Shown one piece after another: positions 22,865-33,114 of a DNA stretch of 64,000 bases. Origin of the DNA: Flaccisagitta enflata (taxonomy: Eukaryota > Chaetognatha > Sagittoidea > Aphragmophora). The stretch lies in NCBI GenBank assembly GCA_965153355.1, contig OZ231126.1, positions 104,718,001 to 104,782,000 of the forward strand, in the 5' to 3' direction. A program made the position numbers and the translations under genes. Positions within the stretch are counted from its first letter, which is position 1. The number at the start of each line of letters is the position of its first letter. Under the pieces are notes generated by a model, which ran no database searches, was not told where the DNA came from, and saw nothing but the letters and a program-made list of their open reading frames with translations.

Positions 22865-23472
22865 ACAGGTCTCACAAAATTAGGCGGAAAGGGATGAAAA
22901 CTCGTTGAAAAGAGCGTTAAACATGGAAATATAATCAATCCAAGAGATGTATATCAATAATTTATGTTCATTTCATCAACATGATGCAAAAAATACCCAA
23001 AAAAGTAAAAGGCTATCCCCTAACAAATGCAAATATGCCGATGAGTGAAAGGTAACAAAATTTGGGATTGACACACTCTTCTTGTTTCCGCTCAACTTCA
23101 CCTACAATTCCTCAACTGTGGTCAACATACACGACTTTCTTTCTGCATGACTGACTCTCCTGCATCCACCAACTGCATTACACGATAAATGACGTTTTTT
23201 TTTTTTTTTGCATTCTAACATCTTAAAATGACAAATGGTAAACGTCTTCCACTTTGCTACTTTTTTTCCGTAAAAATCAGCAATAATCTGACACCTCATA
23301 TTCGGTAAAACACCCTCCATTTAGCCCTACATGCAGGAAAGTCGCCAACATCGCCTTGCTACGTCAAAATACTGAGTCTAAGCTATCTCCATGTCAAATT
23401 TCATCATGCTGAGGGCATTTCTACTATGTATATTGATCATTCTACTTTTCCGCCTAATTATGTGAGACCTGT
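22865..23472. mobile_element. TA-flanked MITE inserted in the satellite
   Basis: A 608-bp element whose ends are ACAGGTCTCACAAAATTAGG and its complement, extended to about 26 bp with one mismatch. It splits a satellite unit at CAGATAGATACC with duplication of TA (22863-22864 and 23473-23474), so the empty site is known from neighbouring units. No transposase is present. Confidence 0.9.
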
Positions 23473-24157
23473 TAGATACCGGATGGGAAAGTGTGTAAGA
23501 TACGTTACATGCTCATATTGAGAAACAAAGACTTTCAGAGACTGAGATATATATACTTGACCCAATGACAGCTCAACTCACCCATGAAACCTGATTGACG
23601 AGCATAGCCCTGTCCACTACCTCATTCCCTATCATTTGGTGTGCTGGGCACTGGCCAGCTCAAAACAACGATTTCATATGTTTTACCAAAAGCTTTTCTT
23701 ATGTATCAACGCCGGGGCTTTTATTGTGACAGGCATATCTCTTTTGTATCAACGCGGGCTTTTTATCGTGACAGGCATGAACATCATAGGCACCCATTTC
23801 CTTTTCATGGGATGATATCAAGACTATTACTCTCAAATTACACTTGTCTTTTGCGTTGAAAGATTCCACTTTAACCGTCGTCAGTTACTATTGTGGTTAA
23901 AACTATAAGAGGATGAATCGTTTGTCTACTTCGCTAACTGGGACAAAACCAAACTAAGATCGTATCTGTGTTTCAAAAAACGCTTTGTTAATCCTCCACA
24001 TCTCACACAAGAGTCAATGGACAAAACCATTAAACGAGTCCACTGTTTCAAAGATACACATTGATACAGCTACGGAGTCATATCTCCAGCGATCATCTTT
24101 TGATTCAGTCCATTTTCTTGAGTTCTATTTCTTCTTTTTTGCAGATAGATACATTAT

Positions 24158-24210
24158 ATGCAGATATGCAGATATGCAGATATGCAGATATGCAGATATG
24201 CAGATAGATA
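24158..24210. repeat. 10-bp tandem repeat inside a satellite unit
   Basis: Six copies of GATATGCAGA, apparently expanded from the CAGATAGATAC junction of the satellite unit. Seen in one unit only. Confidence 0.85.
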
Positions 24211-25057
24211 CGTTATATGCTCATGTTGAGAAACAAAGACTTTTAGAGACTGAGATATATACTTGACCCAATGACAGCTCAACTCACCCATGAAACGAGA
24301 TTGACGAGCATAGCCCTGTCCACTACCTCATTCCCTATCATTTGGTGTGCTGGGCCCTTGCCAGCTCAAAACAATGATTGTCATATGTTTTACCAAAAGC
24401 TTTTCTTATGTATCAAGGACGGGCCTTTTATCGTGACAGGCATTTCTCTTTTGTATCAATGACGGGCTTTTTATCGTGACAGGCATGAATAGCGTAGGCA
24501 CCCATTTCCTTTTCATGGGATGAGATCAAGACTATTACTCTCAAATCACGCTTGACTTTTGCGGTGAAAGATTCCACTTCAACCGTCATCAGTTATTATT
24601 GTGGTTAAAACTATAAGAGGATGAATCGTTTGACTACTTGGCTAACTGGGACAAAACCAAACTGACATCATATCTGTGTTTCAAAAAACGCTTTGTTAAT
24701 CCACCACATCTCACACAAGAGTCAATGTACAAAACCATTAAACGAGTCCACTGTTTCTAAGATACACATTGATACAGCTACGGAGTCATATCTCCAGCGA
24801 TCATCTTTTGATTCAGTCCATTTTCTTGAGTTCTATTTCTTCTTTTTCGCAAATAGATATGTGATGGTTGAACGCTGTTCACTTTAACCGTCATCAGTTA
24901 TCATTGTGGTTAAAACTATAAGAGGATGAATCGTTTGACTACTTGGCTAACTGGGACAAAACCAAACTGAGATTGTATCTGTGTTTCAAAAAACGCTTTG
25001 TTAATCCACCACATCTCACACAAGAGTTAATGAACAAAAGGATGACTACTTGGCTAC

Positions 25058-25378
25058 AAAATTGAGACCTCTGCTTGACCAAATGATAACCCCTGAATGT
25101 ATCGATGGATGTTCATAGGAGGAAGGGAGGAAGGGAGGTTGATGATGAGGAGGAGGAAAGAAGAAGGAGGAGATCCCGACTGTAGTTTCGCAAATGTTCA
25201 TGTCATTCACTCTCTCTGTTTGAACACTTCAGTCAACACTGTCTTCTTACTTTTAACAACAAATAAATTACGGCAAAGATTGGACTTCGAGACTCTTTAA
25301 GGTAATAACGAACCCAAGTATCAGATCTACCAGTTTAGATACATTTCAATAAGTATATAGATAGACTGATATTAATTA
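25058..25378 (+). repeat. 5' LTR of the large retroelement
   Basis: About 321 bp from AAATTGAGACCTC to GATATTAATTA. It lacks a perfect TG...CA, so the exact edges are uncertain by a few bases. AATAAA near 25260 could serve as the poly(A) signal. The left flank is satellite and ends TTGGCTAC. Confidence 0.85.
25097..25300 (+). CDS. Small ORF inside the LTR, uncertain
   Basis: 67 codons from ATG, rich in Arg/Glu/Gly at the start (GGREEGRLMMRRRKEEGG). It is preserved with the same start and stop in the 3' LTR (39772-39975) despite several LTR differences. It could be an upstream ORF on the genomic RNA. No known domain. Confidence 0.25.
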   Translation: MYRWMFIGGREEGRLMMRRRKEEGGDPDCSFANVHVIHSLCLNTSVNTVFLLLTTNKLRQRLDFETL

Positions 25379-25380
25379 GC

Positions 25381-25406
25381 TGGTGGCAGCGGTGGGATTC
25401 GAACCC
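25381..25406 (+). promoter_or_regulatory. Primer-binding site for tRNA-Leu
   Basis: Two bases after the LTR, TGGTGGCAGCGGTGGGATTC followed by GAACCC is complementary to the CCA-tailed 3' end of an animal tRNA-Leu of the AAG/UAG type (acceptor stem and T arm). It is the primer for minus-strand DNA synthesis. The tRNA identity is from recollection of animal tRNA-Leu ends. Confidence 0.85.
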
Positions 25407-26105
25407 GCGCCTCCGAAGAGAAGTACAACCGTTATTTCTAAAAAAAGATCGACGTCGCTGCCAACTCCACCGCTTTCGCCGCATTCTGCTAACATCGAGT
25501 GTGACGAACAAACAGCACCGGCTGTCTCAGGATTACTAAAAAATGAATTACGGAATCTTTTCGTATACAAAAAATCCGAAAATCTCGAGGAGAATACATC
25601 AAAAAACAAAAGTCGTCGCAAGAAAGAAGAACTCTCATATTCTCAGATAAAAAAGGTAAACAGGAAGAAATTCATAAAAGCGGACAACGCATTCTCTCTA
25701 AGAACAAAAACTAAATACGCTACTTTCAACTTTTTGAATCGCATTTTGGCAATTATTCCTATTGGTGGAGTTAAGTCTTGTAGCCACAAATTATTTCTTT
25801 TGTTTAGTCCAGAAGATGAGTTGGAGAATTTTAAGAAAAGTAGATTGGGAGATTTAGCGTCAGAGATCAATGAAAAGGGTTACTTTATTTTCGGGGTGAA
25901 AGGGTACGTTTTTGTGCCATCTTGTTCGATTTGTAGAAAAGGGGGAAGATGTCAAACAGACCATCACCTTCAAGTTCTGCTTGATGATATTGATAAGCAT
26001 CAGTACTTAAATAAAGAAGGAATAGTTTCAAAATTTGATCTCAGACGCGATTTCCCAAAAGTGGCTAATAATTTGGACATAAAGGATTTTAGCATAATTG
26101 AATGA
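25383..26105 (+). CDS. ORF A: AUG-less basic protein of unknown function
   Basis: 240 codons open from just inside the primer-binding site, with no in-frame ATG anywhere. The preceding in-frame stop is the TAG at 25377-25379. Translation would need a non-AUG start or an AUG supplied by splicing. The N-terminal ~40 residues are Pro/Ser-rich, followed by a very basic Lys/Arg segment. The C-terminal half looks globular (FNFLNRILAIIPIGG...) with a Cys/His cluster CSICRKGGRCQTDHH that might bind zinc. The stop overlaps the ORF B start as ATGA (26102-26105). It occupies the usual 5' position of gag but resembles no gag I know. Confidence 0.6.
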   Translation: MAAVGFEPAPPKRSTTVISKKRSTSLPTPPLSPHSANIECDEQTAPAVSGLLKNELRNLFVYKKSENLEENTSKNKSRRKKEELSYSQIKKVNRKKFIKADNAFSLRTKTKYATFNFLNRILAIIPIGGVKSCSHKLFLLFSPEDELENFKKSRLGDLASEINEKGYFIFGVKGYVFVPSCSICRKGGRCQTDHHLQVLLDDIDKHQYLNKEGIVSKFDLRRDFPKVANNLDIKDFSIIE

Positions 26106-27026
26106 CTTTTTCTGTTCCACGACTTGATGAGTGGTCTAAAAATATGCAAGTTGAGGGTATTGAAATGACAGATGAGTTGATGATGGACTCCATTAAAATT
26201 TTCATTCCATATAAGGACTTAAGGTTTGTTTCTAGCAATGAGTTCTGTTTTGAGCCAAATGAAATGACTGATGACGACTCCATCATCAATACTCTGTCGT
26301 TTGTAGATGAAATACGAAAATACAATGCCCAAGAGGCAATAAAATTTCTAGTTGACAGCAAAGAACCAAAGGAAATCACATCAAACGGACGGACCATTCA
26401 AACGCTGACTCAATCTGGTTTTGCTATCTTTGTTTTTTGGCTTTCACTTGGATCACAACGAGATGGAAAGTTAGATGAGCTTTTTTTTAAATCCTAGATT
26501 TCAGAACTTGCGTTTGAATATGCTTGGCAGTGTCAAGGAAGGTCTCTGTCCCATTGGTCTTTTGTTCCACATCTGTCGTCTTGAAACAGAGAGGCTTATA
26601 CATATGCAAATGGATTCCTTTCTCGATTTTGCTTCTCAGAATCTAAAAAGTGAAATATTCTTCAATGATGATGGTATTCCCTCACTTTTTTTGAGTCCAT
26701 CGAGTGGCTGGGCAGGGGTGATTCAATCTCCTTACTTTCCATCAATTTCATTGGAAAAATCATCGGTTTTGGGCTGTTTCTATGGTCTACTGTCTAAAAC
26801 ACTCTTAGATAACATGGTATTTCTAAAAGAAAAAGCGGTCTCAAATGAATTGATAAATGAGCTGATGGATGAGGCTGAAAACTGTGAGTATGACTGGCTG
26901 AGTAGGCATGGTTTGATTTCTGACATGGATGAGAAAGTGAGAGACATGTTCAACGGTAGTTTGCCGGCCGTCCACGAGCGTCCTTCATGCTCATCTGAAA
27001 CTGTATGTACGCCTGTAGTTGCTTAA
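26102..27026 (+). pseudogene. ORF B: unknown protein, one frameshift
   Basis: Starts at the ATG overlapping the ORF A stop. It is open for 131 codons to 26497, then breaks at an eight-T run (26480-26487) and continues in the next frame from 26475 to 27026, giving roughly 305 residues in total. The composition is that of a soluble globular protein, acidic at both ends. The homopolymer suggests a recent mutation or an assembly error rather than programmed shifting. No family recognised. It may be a companion of ORF A. Confidence 0.5.
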
Positions 27027-27106
27027 AAGCCGGTCCCCTTTCAAATCTTTCATGACTCTCTACTCACACCACCCCCATCACCTCCTATACCCCCTCCCTC
27101 TGGGAA

Positions 27107-28357
27107 GTGGTCTGGCCGAAAGATAAACTTCTCTCTCTCCCCAAGCCTCTCTCCTCTTCAACTAACAAGCCTCTGTCTCCTAAACCGAAATCACTTGAAA
27201 GACAGCTTCAGGAGCAAAAGCAGAAGCTGAAAAAGAGCAAGAAAAAGCTCATCCCCGAGCCCTTCTCATTTGAGGGTTATGAGCTGTCGACTGATGATGA
27301 GGAAGGGTTGAAGGGTAACAAACAACTGCCAGTTATGAAAGAGAACATAGGGGCTATAATTGACCAAGAGGAGGGGAAAGGAAAGAGAAAAAAGCCGGGT
27401 TTGAAAGAGAGGTTGAACGCCAACCATGAGGGAGGAAGGAAGGAAAGTGGAGAGCCGCGCGATGATAATCCAAAGTCGTCAGAGAAAAAGAAAGGTTTGG
27501 ATGATGGTCAAAACTCAAGTTACCAAAACATAAAGTTGGATGATGATAAAAATTTGGTTTGCATAAACGAAGGCTTAAACAACAAAATGCCTCCGCTCGA
27601 GCCTTGCGATGATCCACCATCATCAAAACTTGATGATGATGATCAAGCAAGAAAGTTGGATGATAACGAAATCGAGAGTCAACGCAAAAATGCAATTAAT
27701 CTCATAAAAAAGTTTCTATCTTTCACTCCAAATGTTAAAACTGCCTTCAAACCACGGGGTAGTAACATACATCAGTTATCCCCCATTTATGAATTTCAAG
27801 ATTTGAGAGAAAATCGCATACCTCAGCCTGAAAGATGTAAAGAAAAAATCAAAAAAGTAATCACTGATGGTGTGTTACATAAAAAAGACTACAGCCCGGT
27901 GGAAGAGTTAAAAAAATCTCTTAAAAAAAGTGATAAAAATGACAAAAGGGTCAGTGGTCAAAGATATGATATATCTGAAAAAATGAAGAAAAAAATCATT
28001 GAAGAATCGAGTTCTGATGATGATGCAATTGAACAAGCGATTCGTTGGTCACAGGTAGAAAAAAATGATCAACGCAAATCAAATCATGATGAAAGAAGAA
28101 AAGAAAAGCTCTCAAAGAATAGAAAATGGGGCTCAGTAGATACTCTGATCAACAAAGAAATAAAAAGAAAATATGAAAACGAGAAAAGATATAACAACTT
28201 GATAGCTGAGGAAAAAAATGAAATAAAACACAGTGCCTCCATTCTGTCAGATCATAATTTCAATCAACGGAAATTGTATAAGCCAAAAAGTGAAAAAAAT
28301 CTCACAACAATGAGTAGAAGAGAAAAAAAGGGGCTTATTTCTCAGTACCACACATGA
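27107..28357 (+). CDS. ORF C: highly charged Lys/Asp/Glu-rich protein
   Basis: 416 codons, with no obvious ATG near the start; the frame opens after a TGA near 27050, and the first listed codon is GTG. It is mostly low complexity: Lys/Ser/Pro-rich at the start (LERQLQEQKQKLKKSKKK), acidic DDD clusters in the middle, and a strongly basic C-terminus. It is probably disordered and nucleic-acid-binding. Its TGA overlaps the ATG of ORF D as ATGA (28354-28357), the same arrangement as ORF A to ORF B. It may be the N-terminal part of an unusual Gag. Confidence 0.55.
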   Translation: MVWPKDKLLSLPKPLSSSTNKPLSPKPKSLERQLQEQKQKLKKSKKKLIPEPFSFEGYELSTDDEEGLKGNKQLPVMKENIGAIIDQEEGKGKRKKPGLKERLNANHEGGRKESGEPRDDNPKSSEKKKGLDDGQNSSYQNIKLDDDKNLVCINEGLNNKMPPLEPCDDPPSSKLDDDDQARKLDDNEIESQRKNAINLIKKFLSFTPNVKTAFKPRGSNIHQLSPIYEFQDLRENRIPQPERCKEKIKKVITDGVLHKKDYSPVEELKKSLKKSDKNDKRVSGQRYDISEKMKKKIIEESSSDDDAIEQAIRWSQVEKNDQRKSNHDERRKEKLSKNRKWGSVDTLINKEIKRKYENEKRYNNLIAEEKNEIKHSASILSDHNFNQRKLYKPKSEKNLTTMSRREKKGLISQYHT

Positions 28358-28709
28358 ATGAAATATATAAGAAAAAACAAAAAAAGAAATCTCCCGATCA
28401 TGAAGATGATAGAACTCAATATGAGAGAAAAATAATGGATATGCAACGCAATGAATCAAAGAAAATGTTGGGTCTAATACCAGTCTGCCGTCGAAGTCAC
28501 ATCTTAAAATCAATCACAGCAGACATAACATGTGATATATGTTCATTAGTTAAACACAATTCGAAGTCCTTATACTGCTCCAGATGCAACTACTCAGTTT
28601 GTAATGAATGCAAAGTAAAGGCCAGTGAAAAAAGATACAAACAACCTATAGATTCAGACTCATCAGAAGACATAGAGGTTCTACATCCAAAAAAGTCGAA
28701 TAAAAAAAC

Positions 28710-28752
<43 letters not shown>

Positions 28753-29280
28753 AGTGATGGTGACGATGGTGATGATGATGATGATGGAGATAATGAAGAT
28801 AGTGAAGATGACCACAGTGGTGATGATGATCATGAATCTGATAATGAAAACTCGCATCGCGATCGTCGTCGTCGTCGTCGTCGTCGTCATGACAACCGTA
28901 GGACGCGGAGAAGAAGATCGGATGAGGATGAGGATGATGAACAGGACGAGTTTCATCGTGAAAGTGGTCGTAACCACCGTCGAGGAGCCGGTCAACACTT
29001 CCCACGCAGCCACTACTCTTCATATCGTGAGCGTAAGGAGGAGTATAAATCGCGTGTCCTTGGACCGCTCAGACCATATCAGGCTTCTCAAAATTTTAGG
29101 GACTTTTTTGATAAATTGACCACTAGGGTCGAATATCTAGGGTTTAATAACATGGAACGCAGAATACATTTATTGGAGCACATATATGACGATGCGTTAA
29201 GATCCAACATTGCAACTGTTCTGAAAGATAACCCAAGTTGTAACTGGAAACAATTGGTACTAAACTCTTCTTGGCTTTAG
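28354..29280 (+). CDS. ORF D: ZZ-like zinc finger, acidic/basic tract and Gag capsid start
   Basis: 308 codons. Residues 60-86 carry C-x2-C, C-x2-C and C-x2-C (C60, C63, C75, C78, C83, C86) with LYCSRCNYSVCNEC, resembling ZZ- or C1-type zinc fingers rather than a retroviral knuckle. Residues ~115-170 are an Asp tract encoded by GAT repeats, followed by an Arg/His tract from CGT repeats. From ~225 on (LRPYQASQNFRDFFDKLTTR) the sequence looks like the start of a Ty3-type capsid domain, which continues in ORF E in another frame. The frame change at 29271-29280 may be a programmed shift or a mutation. Confidence 0.6.
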
Positions 29281-31005
29281 GGGTTAAATCCAAGCAACTA
29301 CTTGAAGCTGAATCACAGGAAATGGAAAGAAGGGAAAGTGAAAGCGTTATTTCTTATGCAATGAGGCTTAGAGATCTAAATACAAAGATGGCTATGTGTT
29401 CAAAGGACGGAGCCGCCTTTATTAATCATGAGCTGTTTGAAAAATACCTCTTGCAAGACTTTTTGAGGGGATTAAAATCAAGTTTCATGGTAAATAAAGT
29501 AATATCAAAAGAAGCTAAATCAATAAGTGATGCCTTGTTGATAATTGAATCAGAATTGGCAAAAGAAAAAAAGAAAGAATACTATAATAGCAATCAACAG
29601 AATTTTTCACTGGCCTCTGATAAACAACTTTACTCAAACCCTCAGAATGCAAAAATGTATGCTAATAATAGCCTATTCGCTGAGGGGGAGCTGGATTTTG
29701 AAGGTGAATTAGTTGGTAATGAAGAAATCAATGAGCTTCGGGATGACATATGCAAAAAATGCGGAAATGACCGTAGTCACAATGGGCAGGAGTGCAAAGC
29801 ACGCAATACCCGGTGTCATGGATGTGGTAAAATAGGACATTTTATGCGAATGTGTTTATCAGGCACTAAAACAGGAGCTAATGGCAATTCTGAATTGAAA
29901 ATAACTACTACTCCTGCACAAGATCGGTTTAGACAAAAACAAATGCGCAAAAAAATCAACAACAAACCGATCAATAATCTCGATTCTGCTTCTGAGTCAG
30001 AGGGGGAAAATGGAGAAGAGTCAGACAAACAATTTGGTGACATTTTTGAAAATTCTGACTCAGAGGAAGAATTCAAGAATGAGATATTTCAATTGATAAA
30101 TAAACACTTCGATCAAAGAAAAAATAACAGAAATAAGACAAAAAAGGTTGATAAAAAAGAATTACGCGAAATAAATACACTGATGGAATTGATTGAAAAA
30201 ATGACAATAAATTCAGTCTCTACACTCCCATTCCTGCATTGCAATATCATTGATAATGTAGGGACAAAGGTACAGATAAAAATTCTGTATGACACTGGAG
30301 CAAGCATTTCATGTGTGTCAAAGAAATTCCTTGAAAAAAACAACTAGATTTTCAAACCCATTGAATACAGCGCTACACTTTGTGGATTTGGTGGTTCATC
30401 TACTAAGACCAATCTGAAGGGTAAATTCAAACTCGATCTGGGAAATGGAGAAACAGAGGAATTGGAATTCATCATATATTATAGTGAGCGTCCTACCTAT
30501 AGTGCCATTTTGGGTTTTGATCTTCAAAAGATTCTTAAAATAAACATTGACGTCACTGAGGATCCACCTGTTGTTATTTACAAGGGTAAAAAGATAACAA
30601 CTTTTGCTGCATCAGACGAAATTAAGGATGCCAAGTTGGAAGGAACTAACACTGTAGATCACAGTGATGATTCTAGTATGAAAAATCACCCTCCAACGGA
30701 CATTCCTGAACTGACAAATGGCTCATTTGAATCTAATGATTCTTTTGAAGTAGTCTCAGATACTGGCACCACTTTGAGAGGCTTTGACAATTTTTTCTTG
30801 CCAGTTAAAATAATCAATCAAAAACCTGGAATCTACAGAATTACATTGAATGCTGAAGACCAAAAATTGAAATTGATAACAAAAGAAATAACCATGACTT
30901 ATGCAAACAAAACTCGTTTGGCAGTAAGTGGATTGATCTCACTTATCTTTGAAGGAAAACGCCATCAATTTCTATCAATAAAAATAGTCGCAAAAGCGTT
31001 AGATG
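29271..31005 (+). pseudogene. ORF E: Gag C-terminus, CCHC knuckle and retropepsin, one internal stop
   Basis: Continues the capsid domain of ORF D (ESVISYAMRLRDLN, FLRGLK). It then has a double zinc-binding segment beginning CKKCGNDRSHNGQEC and ending with CHGCGKIGHFMRMC (C-x2-C-x4-H-x4-C). An acidic linker leads to the aspartic protease with active site YDTGAS. An in-frame TAG (30345-30347) lies 15-20 residues after the active site. The same frame then continues through the flap region (GFGGSS) and the AILGFDL motif typical of retropepsin C-termini. Downstream, the protease-RT linker is cut by a foldback element at 31006. Known role: particle assembly, RNA binding, polyprotein cleavage. Confidence 0.75.
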
Positions 31006-31479
31006 GTCAGCGGTACCCGTTGCCCCTATGTGAGTGTGTGGGTGTAAGGTGGTTAGAGGGGCAGCGGCCCCGAAGGGGCCGATGACCTATGCTGTTTTTA
31101 TTTGAGCCACACGGCTGGGATTAGGGCCTTGAGGCTGGCATTGGGGCCTTGAGGCTGGGATTTGAGCCTCGAGACTAGAATTAGGGCCTTCAGACTAGAA
31201 TTAGGGCCTTCAGACTAGTATTTGAGCCTTGAGGCTGGGATTTGAGCCTCAAGGTTGGGATTTGAGCCTCAAGGCTGGAATTGGAGCCTCCAGGCTGGAA
31301 TTGGAGCCTCCAGGCTGGAATTGGAGCCTCCAGGCTGGGATTTGAGCCTCCAGGCTGGGATTTGAGGCTCGAAGTCAGGATTTGGGCCTGGAGGGGGGGG
31401 GTACGCTGGAGAAGGAGGAGGAGGAGAAAATTCCCCTGTGTGAAAGCATAGGTCATCGGCCCCTTCGGGGCCGCTGCCC
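31006..31479 (+). mobile_element. Foldback element inserted in pol
   Basis: Starts GGTCAGCGGTACCCGTTGCC. Perfect 34-bp inverted repeats lie at 31059-31092 and 31446-31479; each holds an internal hairpin GGCCCC-GAA-GGGGCC. Between them is a minisatellite of ~10 units of 30 bp, GAGGCTGGGATTTGAGCCTC-like, each itself able to pair GAGGCT with AGCCTC. Related ends occur at 44.6, 44.7, 45.8, 46.5-47.0, 48.0 and 50.5 kb. It interrupts the protease-RT linker, so this insertion postdates the retroelement. Not coding. Confidence 0.8.
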
Positions 31480-33114
31480 AAAAGGACAAGTCATAGGAAC
31501 TGCAGAGCTTGTTACAAATGAACAAATGAAAAACATAAAAATTGAATTCTGTAACTACTTAGAAGTCAAAGAGAAAATGAAAGACCAAGACAAAATATTA
31601 ATCTATCCTGTTCATCGTACTCCAACTGAAAAAGAACTAAATGATGTCAAAATTGCCCAAGAAAGGCGTAAAAAATATTGGACCGCCGAAAAAATGGACG
31701 AAAAATCAAAAACTTGGATAAAAAATATCAATCCAAAATATCATAACGTGGTCAGAAGTCTATTGTATGAATACCGGGATGTGTTTGTCACAGATCTAAC
31801 TGACCTGAAAGAAGGTCTTTTATTTTTTGAACTGGAGGCTCACATACCTGAAACAATTCCATTCAATGCAGCACACAAAAAACGTGTTAGCGTTGCATTA
31901 GAGCCCATCTACAAAAAGACACAAAAAAACATGATAAAACATGGACTTCTTAGTCAAGCGAGATTTCCCATTTTTGTGCATCCTTATACTGTGGTACAAA
32001 AGAAAGGATGCAAGTTTCCAGCGACAGCAAAGGAAGCAGAAGAAATGTCTGATGAATTTTGTCGTCGTAATTTTAGAATTGTAATGGATGCCAGCTTCCT
32101 CACCTCTTACTGTCAATCACATCAAATGGGATACACCCCAGAACTGGGTGAAGCTTTAAGCTGTCTGAGAGAGGATACCTTGAAATCATTATATGACCTG
32201 ACCCAAAGCTTCCATCAAATCAATTTATCAGCACGAAAAGATAAGTTAGGTCGGTGCATACGTGATCTTTTTTGCATTCCACTCAATTGCTCAGTGGAAG
32301 AACATCTTAAATGGGCCAATAAGATAAGAACTACTCAAAAAGGCAAAAAAGTTGGTAAAACATTCCCGAATCTAGCCCGCTCTTCTGTCGATGACTGTTG
32401 GACTTCTACTCCCACTAAAAATCTTGATGATTACTCATTAAAAAAGGAATCTTTTTATCGTGAACCAAATGCTTTGAAGATAAAATTGTTTACCTCCATC
32501 TTCAAATCTTGGCTAAGTCATTTGCGCGCCTGCGTCAGCATAACCTATTGCTTGAGCTTGGGAAAACATATATATTAACTCAAAATAGCTTTGAGTTTCT
32601 TGGAGTTAAAATGGAACGTATAAAAGAGCTCATGGTGATAATGTGTCCTGAAAAAAAGTTGGAGGTAATGAGAAGCTTTAAACAACCTGCTAATGTATCA
32701 CAATGCCAAGCCTTAGTAGGATTTTTCTCGTTTTTTGCAATTTTGATTCAAAACAATAAAGCACTATTGAAGCCACTCATAGATCTGATTCGAAAAGATC
32801 ATCCTTATGTTTGGACAGCACTTTGCACTTGGTGCTTTGAAGAACTCAAAAAACGTTTAGAAAAAGCCTCATTATTGGGGTATCTGAAACTAACTGATGG
32901 CACACTGCTATCAGAAATCATCAGTTTTGTGGATTGGAGCGCCACCACTTCGTCAGCGGGTGGTTGCATAATGATAAAAGAATACAATGGAAAAACAATA
33001 GAAATAGCGTACTTTTGGAGCCACCTTTTAAGCGATACTTTCAAGGACAAAGCTCCTTTTGTCTTTGAATTGGGTAGTTTAGCCTTGTTCTTACTCTCAA
33101 ATCCAGAATGCTGA
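31480..33114 (+). pseudogene. Reverse transcriptase and start of RNase H, degenerate
   Basis: The Ty3-like RT begins around YHNVVRSLLYEYRDVF and HIPETIPFNAAHKKR. A first catalytic Asp is visible in LYDLTQSFHQINLS, and a VDD at 32387-32395 is probably the YxDD box with the Tyr replaced. The usual FGLxNAP region between them is not recognisable. The frame is lost near 32505 and continues in another frame from about 32485 (LLLELGKTYILTQ, FEFLGVKM), through the connection domain (LVGFFSFFAI), into RNase H with FVDWSATTSSAGG and FELGSLAL. A further frame change occurs at 33108. Inactive as assembled. Confidence 0.75.

Larger units (their letters stand above)
17175..25057 (+). repeat. Satellite array, left part
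   Basis: Tandem units of two lengths: a short one of about 304 bp and a long one of about 600-690 bp containing an extra ~300-bp block. Shared landmarks are CCGTCATCAGTTATCATTG, TTGACTACTTGGCTAACTGG, CACACAAGAGTCAATGGAC and TTCTTCTTTTTCGCAG, the last resembling a splice acceptor. The long block starts with GGGAAAGTGTGTAAGATACG and includes the reading frame beginning MTAQLTHETRL. Units differ by a few percent. Two inverted stretches and one MITE interrupt the array. Its right part resumes after the large retroelement at 40054. Confidence 0.95.

Noticed and set aside
25381-25410. Possible tRNA gene fragment
   Set aside because: Only the complement of the 3' end of tRNA-Leu is present and it abuts an LTR, so it is a primer-binding site.
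31190-31525. Pro/Ser-rich open frame on the minus strand of the foldback insertion
   Set aside because: Translation of the 30-bp hairpin minisatellite; not conserved outside it.
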